Shown here: one piece after another, positions 16,901 to 28,900 of the stretch | How the letters are laid out: the number at the start of each line of letters is the position of its first letter | Position numbering within the stretch: the stretch's first letter is position 1 | Source: Nitrospirillum amazonense | GTDB lineage: Bacteria; Pseudomonadota; Alphaproteobacteria; Azospirillales; Azospirillaceae | DNA: 64,000 bases | Direction: 5' to 3' | NCBI RefSeq assembly: GCF_007828045.1 | Contig: NZ_VITN01000007.1 | Location: 124,001 to 188,000, forward strand | Notes under the pieces: generated by a model | Seen by the model: only the letters and a program-made list of their open reading frames with translations | Database searches by the model: none | Told to the model about the DNA's origin: nothing | Program-made: the position numbers and the translations under genes

Positions 16901-19900
16901 CGCTGAGTGGCGCCGGCACGGTGACGCTGAACAGCGGCACCCTGACGGTGACGGTCGGCGGCAGTAACACGTCCACCTTCTCCGGCATTATCCAGGATTT
17001 CGACACCGCCAACGGCCTGACCGGCAACCTGACCAAGGCCGGTACCGGCACCCTGGTCCTGTCGGGCGCCAACACCTTCACCGGCACGGCCACCGCCACG
17101 GCCGGCACCCTGTCGCTCAGCGGCGGCAGCGCCATCGCCGACAACGATACCGTGTCGGTGGCCTCAGGCGCCACCCTGGCCCTGTCGGCCAACGAGACCG
17201 TCGGTTCCATCGCCGGCGCCGGGTCCATCACGCTGGGCGCCAACACCCTGACGGTGGCCGGCGGCACCTTCACCGGCGTGCTCAGCGGCATCGGCGGCCT
17301 GACCAAGACCGGCTCGGGCCAGCTGTCGCTGTCGGGCAGCAGCACCTACACCGGCGCCACCACCATCACCGGCGGGACGCTGCAGGTCACCAACGGCACC
17401 GCCCTGTCGGACAGCACCGCCGTGTCGGTGGGCGCCAGCGGCACCTTCCGGCTGCAGAACTTCAACGAGACGGTCGGGTCGCTGAGCGGTTCAGGCACGG
17501 TTACGCTGAACGGCGGCACCCTCACCTTGGGTGGAGACAACACCAGCGGCGCCTTCTCCGGTATCATCCAGGACGGCGCCAACCCCGGTGGCATCACCAA
17601 GGCCGGCACGGGCACCTTCACCCTGTCGGGCACCAACACCTATACCGGCGTGACCACGGTCAGCGCCGGCACCCTGGTGGCCAGCAGCGACGGCGCCCTG
17701 GGCAGCAGCAGCGGCGCCACCACCGTCGCCAGCGGTGCCGCCCTGTCGCTGGGCAGCGGCGTGACCATCGCCGACGCCCTGACCATCGCCGGCTCCGGCA
17801 TCTCCTCCGGCGGCGCGCTGATCCTGTCCACCGGCAACGCCACCCTGTCCGGCAACCTGACCCTGTCGGCGGCTGCCACCGTCACCGTGGCCGACGCCTC
17901 CACCCTGACCGTGGGCGGCACGGTTAGCGGCGCCTTCAGCCTCACCCGCAGCTTCGGCAACGGCGCCCTGGTGCTGACCGCCAACAACAGCAGCGGCAGC
18001 ACCAACCTGAATATCCAGAACGGCACGCTGTCCATCACCGACCAGACCAACCTGACCACCGGCACGCTGACCCTGAACATGGGCAACACCGGCGTCGGCG
18101 GCCTGCTGGTCACCGGCAGCAACGTCACGATTTCCAAGAACATCATCCTGGGCGCCAGCGGCGGCATCATCAGCAACGCAAACGCCCTGACCCTGTCCGG
18201 CAACATCACCGGCGGCGTCAGCAGCAACGCCAGCCACGTCATCAGCCTGACCAAGGTCGGCGCCGGCACGCTGACCCTGTCCGGCGCCAACACCTACACC
18301 AGTTCCACCGGTGCCTTGGGCGCCACCATGGTGTCCGCCGGCACCCTCAGCGTCACCAACAGCACCAACCTGGGCAGCACCACCATCAAGGGCGCCGTCA
18401 TCCTGAACGGCGGCGCGCTGGAGGTGACGGGCAGCAGTGTCACCCTGCCCAACGCCATCGTCCTCAACGCCAACGGCACCATCACCGCGGACGACAGCGC
18501 CACCCTATCCGGCGTCATCTCCGGCTCGCGTAATCTGACCCTGAACGGCGCGGGCACGCTGGCCCTCAGCGGCGCCAATACCTACACCGGTACCACCACC
18601 GTGTCGGCCGGTACGCTCAGCATCGCCGCCGCAGCCAACATCAGCAGCGCCGCGCTGACCCTGGACGGCGGCACCCTCACCGTGACCGGCGCCACCGTTA
18701 CCCTGGCCAACGCCGTCACCCTGAGCACCAACGGCGGCACGGTCAGCACCGCCAACGCCCTGACCCTGTCGGGCGTGGTCAGCGGGTCGGGTGATCTGAC
18801 CCTGAACGGCGGCGGCACCATCACGCTGTCGGGCACCAATACCTACACCGGCGACACGACGGTGCGCGACGCCACCCTGAGCATCGCCGCCGCCGCCAAC
18901 CTGGGCGGCAGCACCCTGACGCTGAACGGCGGCACCCTCACGGTCACCGGATCCAACGTCAGCCTGAGCCAGGCTCTCACCCTCGGCGTCAACGATGGCA
19001 CCATCAGCACCGCCAACACCCTGACCCTGTCCGGCGTCATCAGCGGTTCCGGCAATCTGACCTCGGCGGGCAGCGGCACCCTGATCCTGTCGGGAACCAA
19101 CACCTACGCCGGTACCACCACCATCAGCGCCGGCACGCTGGAGGCCGCCAGCAGCGGCGTCCTAGGCAGCGGCGGCACGACGATCACGTCCACCGGCACC
19201 CTGGTCCTTGACGATGGCGTGACCATCGCCGGCAACCTGTCCGTCGCGGGCAACGGCGGCGTGACCGTCAATAGCGGCAGCGCCACGGTGTCCGGCAACG
19301 TGACGCTGACGGCCGATGCGCACATGAACGTGGTGGCCAGCAACGCCACCTTGACCCTTAGCGGCACCCTGGGCGGCGCCTTTACGCTCTACAAGGACAG
19401 CGGCACCGGCACCCTGGTGCTGAGCGGCACCAACAGCGCCGCCGCCACCAACCTGAACATCGCCACCGGCACCCTGTCGATCGCCGGTCAGTCCAATTTG
19501 ACCAATGGCACCCTGACCCTGAACGGCGGCACGATGGCGGTGACCGGGTCCGCCGTGACCATCAGCAAGGCCATCACCCTGGGCGCCGATGGCGGCACCA
19601 TCAGCAACGCCAACGCCCTGACCCTGTCGGGCATCATCAGCAGCACGGGCGGCCTGACCAAAACGGGCGCCGGCACGCTGACCCTGTCGGCCGCCAACAC
19701 CTACAGCGGCACGACGACGATCATGGCCGGCACGTTGGCCGTGGCCAGCCTGGGCAGCAGCTCGTCCCTGATCTTCAACGGTGGCACGCTGGCATCCACG
19801 GCCACCGTCTCCAGTTCCACCGCCGTCACCATCAACGCCGGCGGCGGTACCATCAATGTCACCAACGGCCAGATCACCCTGAGCGGCGGCGTCAGCGGCA

Positions 19901-22900
19901 CCGGCGCGCTGGATATCAAGAGCACCACCCCGGGCAACGCCCTGAAGCTGTCGGGCAATAACACCTTCAGCGGCGGCGTCACGCTGGATGGCGGCGTCCT
20001 CGACATCTCCAGCAACACCGCCCTGGGCACCGGCACCCTGACCGTCAACGGCGGCAAGATCCGCAGCACGACGGACCCGAGCCCCAGTACATACAACCTG
20101 GCCAACAACCTGGTGCTGAACGCCGATCTGGTGATGGCCGGCAGCTATGCCCTGGCCTTCGCCGGCACGGTCGACCTGGGCGGCGGCACCCGCATCATTA
20201 ACGACCAGCTAGGCAGTTCACAAAACCTTACCTTCTCCGGTGTGGTCAGCAACGGCAGCCTGAACATCGCCTCCCAGGTCAACAGCGGCACCTACGCCTC
20301 GGTGGTGCTGACCAACACTGCCAACACCTACACCAACGTCACCGTCACCACGGGCACCCTCAGCATCGCCGGTGCCGGCAGCCTGGGCAGCGGCACCGTC
20401 ACCATGGCCGGCGGCACCCTGCTGATCAACGGCGCCGCCAGCATCACCAAGAACATCGCCGTCACCGCCAGCTCCGCCATCCAGGTGGCCAGCGGCAACG
20501 CCGCCACCCTGTCGGGCGTCATCTCCGGCAGCACCGGCACCTTGACGCTGAGCAGCGGCACCGGCGCCACCGATGGCCTGACCCTGTCCGGCGCCAACAC
20601 CTATACCGGCGCCCTCAGCATCAGCGCCGGCAAGGTAACCGCCAGCGGTGGTAGCGCCATCGGCGATACCGCCGCGGTCACCGTCGCCAGCGGCGCCACG
20701 CTGACCCTGGCCGCCAGCGAAACCATCGGCTCGCTGGCCGGTGCCGGCACCGTCGCGCTGGGCACCAGCATCCTGACGGCGGGCGGCAACAACACCAGCA
20801 CCATCTTCTCCGGCGCCATCACCGGCACCGGCGGCCTGACCAAGGCTGGCACCGGTACCTTGGAATTGTCGGGCACCAACACCTATACCGGCGCCACCAC
20901 CATCAACGCCGGCCAGGTCACGGTGTCCAGCGGCAGCGCCATCAGCGACAGCAGCGCCGTATCGGTCGCCTCGGGCGCCACCCTGTTGCTGTACGCCAGC
21001 AATGAAACCGTGGGATCGCTCAGTGGCGCCGGCACGGTTACGCTGAACGGCGGCACGTTGACCGTGGGTGGGGACAACACCAGCGGCACCTTCTCTGGCG
21101 TCCTTGAGGACGGCGGCCTCGCCGGTGGCATCACCAAGGCCGGCACGGGCACCCTGACCCTGTCGGGCACCAACACCTACACCGGCACCACCACGGTCAG
21201 CGCCGGCACGCTGGAGGCCGCCAGCAGCGGCGCCCTGGGCAGCAGCAGCGGCGCCACCACCGTCGCCAGCGGTGCCGCCCTGTCGCTGGGCAGCGGCGTG
21301 ACCATCGCCGACGCCCTGACCATCGCCGGCTCCGGCATCTCCTCCGGCGGCGCGCTGATCCTGTCCACCGGCAACGCCACCCTGTCCGGCAACCTGACCC
21401 TGTCGGCGGCCGCCACCGTCACCGTGGCCGACGCCTCCACCCTGACCGTGGGCGGCACGCTGGCCGGCGCCTTCAGCCTCACCCGCAGCTTCGGCAACGG
21501 CGCCCTGGTGCTGACCGCCAACAACAGCAGCGGCAGCACCAACCTGAATATCCAGAACGGCACGCTGTCCATCACCGATCAGACCAACCTGACCACCGGC
21601 ACGCTGACCCTGAACATGGGCAACACCGGCGTCGGCGGCCTGCTGGTCACCGGCAGCAACGTCACGATTTCCAAGAACATCATCCTGGGCGCCAGCGGCG
21701 GCATCATCAGCAACGCCAACGCCCTGACCCTGTCCGGCAACATCACCGGCGGCGTCAGCAGCAACGCCAGCCACGTCATCAGCCTGACCAAGGTCGGCGC
21801 CGGCACGCTGACCCTGTCCGGCGCCAACACCTATACCAGTTCCACCGGTGCCTTGGGCGCCACCATGGTGTCCGCCGGCACCCTCAGCGTCACCAACAGC
21901 ACCAACCTGGGCAGCACCAACGGCGCCGTCATCCTGAACGGCGGCGCGCTGGAGGTGACGGGCAGTAGTGTCACCCTGCCCAACGCCATCGTCCTCAACG
22001 CCAACGGCACCATCAGCGCCACCAACAGCGCCACGCTGTCCGGCGTCATCTCCGGTTCCCGCAACCTGACCCTGAACGGCGTGGGCACGCTGGCCCTCAG
22101 CGGCGCCAACACCTACACCGGCACCACCACCGTCACCAACGGCACCCTCAGCATCGCCGCCGCCGCCAACATCAGCAGCGCCGCCCTGACCCTCGACGGC
22201 GGCACCCTCACCGTGACCGGCGCCACCGTTACCCTGGCCAACGCCGTCACCCTGAGCACCAACGGCGGCACGGTCAGCACCGCCAACGCCCTGACCCTGT
22301 CGGGCGTGGTCAGCGGATCGGGTGACTTGACCCTGAACGGCGGCGGCGCCTTCACGCTGTCCGGCACCAACACCTATACCGGCGACACGACGGTGCGCGA
22401 CGCCACCCTGAGCATCGCCGCCGCCGCCAACCTGGGCGGCAGCACCCTGACGCTGAATGGCGGCACCCTCACGGTCACCGGAACCAACGTCAGCCTGAGC
22501 CAAGCACTCACCCTCGGCGTCAACGATGGCACCATCAGCACCGCCAACACCCTGACCCTGAGCGGTGTCATCAGCGGTTCCGGCAGCCTGTTCAAAAGCG
22601 GAACCGGTACCGTCACCCTGTCGGGCACCAGCAGCGGCTATACCAGCACCACCTCCGTTCAGGCGGGCGCCCTGGCGCTGACAGGTTCGGTTGGCGGCGA
22701 TGTCAGCGTTCAGAGCGGCGCCACCCTGGCCGGCACCGGTACCGTTGGCGGCAACCTGCGGGTCTATGGCGGCGGCACCCTGGCCCCCGGCGTCGACGGC
22801 GTGAACAACGGCATCGGCACCCTGACCGTCACGGGCGACGTGAACCTGGGCGGCGCCCTGCAAATCCAGGTCGCCGGCGTCTCCGGCAACAATGACGTGT

Positions 22901-25900
22901 TGAGCGTGGGCGGCAACGTCGTGCTGAACGACGGCTCGGGCCATACCGGTACCCTGACGCTGAGCGCCGTTGGCGGCTACACGGCGGCACTGGGCGACAG
23001 CTTCACCATCGTCAACAACACCGGCAGCGGCACCACCGACACCACCGCCTTCGGCAATCTGGACAGCAACGGGCGTGCGGACCTTAGCGGCGGCAAGGCG
23101 CTGATCATCAACAGCGGCGGCACCGGCAACGATATCGTGGCCAGCGTCCTCAACGCCGCCCCGACCCTGAGCACCACGCCGGCCAGCGCCCCCGGGTTCA
23201 CCGAGGGCGGCAGTGCGGTATCCCTGTTCAGTGGCACCACCATCAGCACGGTGGAGGCCGGCCAGAGCATCCACGCGCTGACGCTGACCGTCGGCGGCCT
23301 GGCCGACAGCACGTCGGAGGTGCTGACCATCGACGGCACCGCCGTGACCCTGACCAACGGCGCCAGCGTGACCACCAGCGCCAACGGCTATGCCGTCAGC
23401 GTCTCGGTCACCGGCACGACCGCCACCGTCACCATCACCAAGGCCGGCGACTTCTCCGCCGCCGCCGCCCAGACCCTGGTCAACGGCCTCACCTACCAGA
23501 ACACCAGCCAGGATCCCACCGCCGGCAGCGGTCGCACCGTCACCCTGACCAGCATCCAGGACAACGGCGGCACCGCCAATGGCGGCGCGGACACCACCAC
23601 GCTGACCGCCAGCACCACCGTTACCATCACCCCGGTCAATGACGCCCCCACCCTGCCCAGCAGCGGCGCGGCCGCCACCATCCCGGCTACGCCCATCAAC
23701 ACGACCAGTACCGCGGTCACCGTTTCCAGCATCTTGGGCGACGCCGGCTACGCCGACGTCGACGGCCATGGCGTCTCGGGTATCGCCATCACCGGGCTGT
23801 CCGGCGCCGGCACCTGGCAGTATTCCACCGACGGCACGAACTGGTTCGGCGTCGGCACCATTTCCACCAGCGGCGGCCTGTTGCTGAACAGCACCGCCCA
23901 GCTGCGCTATGTGCCCGACGGCAGCACGGCGGAAACCGCCACGCTGACCTTCAAGGCCTGGGACGAGACCACCGGCACGGCCAGCAGCGGCAGCACGCGC
24001 CATACAGCCGACACCACCACCAACGGCGACGCCACCGCCTACTCGGCCAACAACGGTACGCTCAGCGTCGAAACGCAGGGCGCGGTGATGACGGCCGGCG
24101 GGTCCGTCACCTATGTCGAGGCCGGTACCGCCGGCGTCATCGACACCACCATCACCGTCAGCGATTCCGTCACCAACACCCTATCCAGCGCCACGGTGAC
24201 CATCGGCAGCGTGGTGGCGGGCGACGTGCTGTCCTTCACCAACACGGCCAACATCACCGGCAGCTATGACAGCAGCACCGGCGTGCTGACCCTGACGGGC
24301 AGCGACACTCTGGCCAACTACCAGGCGGCCCTGCGCAGCATCACCTTCAGTTCCACCAGCCAGGACCCGACCCTGGGCGGCACCCGCACCAGCCGCACCG
24401 TCAGCTGGTCGGTGAACGACGGCATCGCCCCGTCAGCCACCGTCACCAGCACCGTCACCATCACCGCCGTCAACGACGCGCCGACCCTGAGCACCTCCCC
24501 CGCCAGCAGCCCGGTCTTCACCGAGGGCGGCAGTGCCGTGAGCCTGTTCAGCGGCACCACCATCAGCGCGATCGAGGCCGGCCAGAAGATCAGCGGCCTG
24601 ACGCTGACCGTCGGCGGCTTGGCCGATGGCACGTCAGAGGTCCTGTCCATCGACGGCCAGGACATCGCCCTGACCGACGGCACCAGCATCACCACCACCG
24701 CCAACGGCTATGGCGTCGCGATCTCGGTGACCTCCGGCACCGCCACCGTCACCATTACCAAGTCGGGCGGCGCCACCGCCGCCGCGGCCCAGACCCTGGT
24801 CGATGGCCTGACCTACAAGGATACCAGCAGCGACCCGACGGCCGGCAGCGGGCGCACCGTCACCCTGACCGCCATCCAGGACGACGGCGGCACGGCGAAC
24901 AGCGGCCATGACACCACCACCCTGACCGCCGGCACCACCGTCACGCTGCACCCGGTCAACCAGGCGCCCAGCCTGTCCACCACGCCGGCGACCAGCCCCA
25001 ACTATGTCGAGGGCGCCAACGCCATCGCGCTGTTCAGCGGCACGACCGTCAGCACCAGTGAGGCGAGCCAGAGCGTCCACGCCATCACCCTGACGGTGGG
25101 TGGCTTGGCCGACGGCGCCTCGGAAACCCTGAGCATCGACGGCCAGAGCGTGGCGCTGACCAACGGCAACAGCGCCACCACCACGGCCAACGGCTATTCG
25201 GTCAGCGTCTCGGTGACCAGCGGCACCGCCACCGTCACCATCACCAAGTCGGGCGACTTCTCCACCGCCGCCGCCCAGACCCTGGTCGATGGCCTGGCCT
25301 ACAAGAACCTCAGCGACGATCCCACGGCCGGCAGCGGCCGCACCGTCACCCTGACCAGCGTCCAGGACAATGGCGGCACGGCCAACGGCGGCGCGGACAG
25401 CGCCACCCTGACCGCCAGCACCACCGTCACCATCACCCCGGTCAACGACGCCCCCACCCTGCCCGGCAGCGGGGCGACCGCGAGCATCCCGGCCACGCCC
25501 ATCAACGCGGCCAGCAGCGCCGTCGCCGTGTCCGGCATCCTGAGCAGCGCCGGCTATGCCGACCCCGACGCGCACGGCGTGTCCGGCATCGCCATCACCG
25601 GCCTCACCGGCAACGGCACCTGGCAGTATTCCACCGACGGCGGCACCACCTGGAACGATGTCGACACCATCGCCAGCCAGGTCTCCACCACCCGGGCCCT
25701 GCTGCTGGACAGCAGCGCCAAGCTGCGCTACCTCCCCAACGGCAGCACGGTGGAAACCGCCGCCGTCACCTTCAAGGCCTGGGATGAGACCACCGGCACC
25801 GCCACCAGCGGCGGAACCCGGCGGACGGCCGACACCACGACCACCGGCGGCACCACCGCCTATTCCACCAACAACGGCACGCTCAGCATCGATGCCCAAG

Positions 25901-28900
25901 GCGCCACGGCCACGGCCGGCGGCACCAGCGGCTATACCGAGCCCGGCGCCGGCGCCGCCATCGACACGACCGTCACCCTGACCGACAGCGCCAGCGCCAA
26001 CCTGACCAGCGCCACGGTGACCATCGGCACGGTGGTGGCTGGCGACGTCCTGACCTTCGTCAACCAGAACGGCATCAGCGGCAGCTACGACGCCAGCACC
26101 GGCGTGCTGACCCTGACCGGCAGCGCCAGCGTCGCCGACTATCAGGCGGCCCTGCGCAGCGTCACCTTCAGCTCCACCAGCCAGGACCCGACCCTGGGCG
26201 GCACCCGCACCAGCCGCACCGTCAGCTGGCAGGTGAACGACGGCATCGCCCCCTCGGCCACCGTCACCAGCACGGTCACCATCACCGCCGTCAACGACGC
26301 GCCCGTGCTGACCGTGCCGGGCGCCCAGACCATCACCGACACCTTGGGCCATGGCCTGAGCGTCAGCGTGGCCGACCCCGATGCCGGAACCGGCATCGAG
26401 ACCGTGACCCTGGGCGCCGGCAAGGGCACCCTGGCGGTCACCGCCTCGGGTTCCGCCAACGTCGTCGGCAGCGGCACGGGCAGCATCACCATCACCGGCA
26501 CCCTGTCGGACGTGAACGCCACCCTGGCCACCCTGACCTACACCACCACGGTGACGGCCAGCGACAGCGACACCATCACCATCGGTGTCAACGATGGCGG
26601 CAACACCGGTACCGGCGGCGCGCTGTCGGACAGCAAGACCATCGCCGTCACCCTGACCGGCAATGCCGCGCCCACCATCAGCGTGGCTGGCACGCAGAGC
26701 ATCACCGACACCAACAGCCACGCCATCACCGGCGTGGGCGTGACCGACAGCCTGGCGGGCAACACCGTCACCGCCACCGTGTCCGACCTGCACGGCAACC
26801 TGGGCTTCACCGCCGCAGGCTCCGCCAGCGTCACTGGCGCCGGCACGGGCAGCGTCACCATCACCGGCAGCCTGGCCGACGTGAACGCCACCCTGGCCAC
26901 CCTGAGCTACGCCACCACCGCGACGGCCACGGGAACGGATACCATCACCGTTACCATCAATGACGGCGGCGGCAGCCTGATCGGCGGGGCCAAGTCGGCC
27001 ACGCAGACCATCGCGGTGAACCTGACCGGCAACGACACGCCGTCCCTGGCCCTGCCGGGTGGTCAGAGCTATGTCGATCAGGCCGGCCACGCCATCACCG
27101 GTGTGGCCATCACCGACGTGCTGCCGGGCGGCACCGTCACGGCCACCGTGTCCGACCTGCACGGCAACCTCAGCTTCACCGCCGCGGGGTCCGCCACCGT
27201 CACCGGCGGCGGTACGGGCAGCGTCACCATCACCGGCAGCCTGGCCGACGTGAACGCCACCCTGGCCACCTTGACCTACGCCACCACCCTGTCAACCATC
27301 GGCAGCGATACCATCACCGTCGCCGTCAACGATGGTGGCACGGCCCGCATCGGCGGGGCGAAGTCCACCAGCGGCACCATCGCCGTGGCCATCGCCACCA
27401 ACGACACGCCGGTCCTGACCGTGGCCGGGGCGCAGGCCTACACCGACACCAACGCCCATGCCATCACCGGTGTCAGCGTCGCCGACACCTACAGCGGCAC
27501 CATCACCGCCACCGTTTCCGATCTGCATGGCAATCTGGGCTTCACCGCCGCGGGTGCCGCCAGCGTCACCGGTGCTGGCACGGGCAGCGTCACGATCACC
27601 GGCAGTCTGGCCGACGTGAACGCCACCCTGGCCAGCCTGACCTATGCCACCACGGCGACCACCACCGGCAGCGACACCATCACCGTCACCGTCAATGACG
27701 GCGGCGGCAGCCTGATCGGCGGCGCCAAGTCCGCCACCCAAACCATCGCGGTCAACCTGACCGGCAACGACACCCCGGTCCTGACCGTGGCGGGGGCGCA
27801 GAGCTACAGCGACACCAGCGCCCACGCCATCACCGGCGTGAGCATCAGCGACACCCTGCAAGGCAACACCGTCACCGCCACCGTGTCGGACCTGCGCGGC
27901 AATCTGGGCTTCACCGCTTCCGGTGCCGCCAGCGTCACCGGCGCCGGCACGGGCAGCGTCACCATCACCGGCAGCCTGGCCGACGTGAACGCCACCTTGG
28001 CCACCCTGACCTACGCCACCACGGCGACGGCCACCGGCGGCGACACCATCACCGTCAGCGTCAATGACGGCGGCACCGCCCGCATCGGCGGCGCCAAATC
28101 CACCGTCCAGACCATCGCGGTCAACCTGACCGGCAACGACACGCCGGTCCTGACCGTGGCCGGGACGCAGACCTATACCGACACCAACGTCCACGCCATC
28201 ACCGGCGTCAGTGTCAGCGACAGCCTGCAGGGCAGCACCGTCACCGCCGCCCTGATCGCCACCCAGGGCAACATTTCCGTCACCGCCTCCGGCGGCGCCA
28301 CGGTGTCGGGCAGCGGCAGCGGCGTGGTTTCCATCACCGGCAGCCTGGCCGACGTGAATGCCACCCTGGCCACGCTGAGCTATGCCACGACCGCCACAAC
28401 CACGGGCGCGGACGTCCTGACCGTGGCGCTGAGCGATGGCGGCAGCAACCGCATCGGTGGCGCCAAATCAACCGTGCAGACCATCACCATCAACCTGACG
28501 GGCAACGACACCCCGGTCCTGACCGTGGCCGGGGCGCAGAGCTATAACGACACCAACGCCCACGCCATCACGGGCGTCAGCATCAGCGACAGCCTGACCG
28601 GCACCTCGGTCACGGCCACGGTGACGGCCACTAAAGGCAATGTCGCCGCCATCGCGTCGGGCGCCGCCACCCTGGCCGGCAACGGCACGGGCAGCCTGAC
28701 CATCACGGGCAGCCTGGCCGACGTGAACGCCACCCTGGCCAGCTTGACCTATGCCACCACGGCGACGGCCACCGGCAGCGACACCATCACCGTCACCGCC
28801 GACGACGGCGGCACCGCCCGCATCGGCGGGGCGAAGTCCACCGTCCAGACCATCGCGGTCAGCCTGACCGGCAACGACACGCCCGTGGTGACCGTGCCGG

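Noticed and set aside
20218-27162. Very long open frames on the minus strand opposite the giant gene (up to 1,261 codons)
   Set aside because: They mirror the strongly biased, repetitive codons of the giant gene. Their translations are low-complexity Gly/Ala/Gln/Val strings without domains or ribosome sites.
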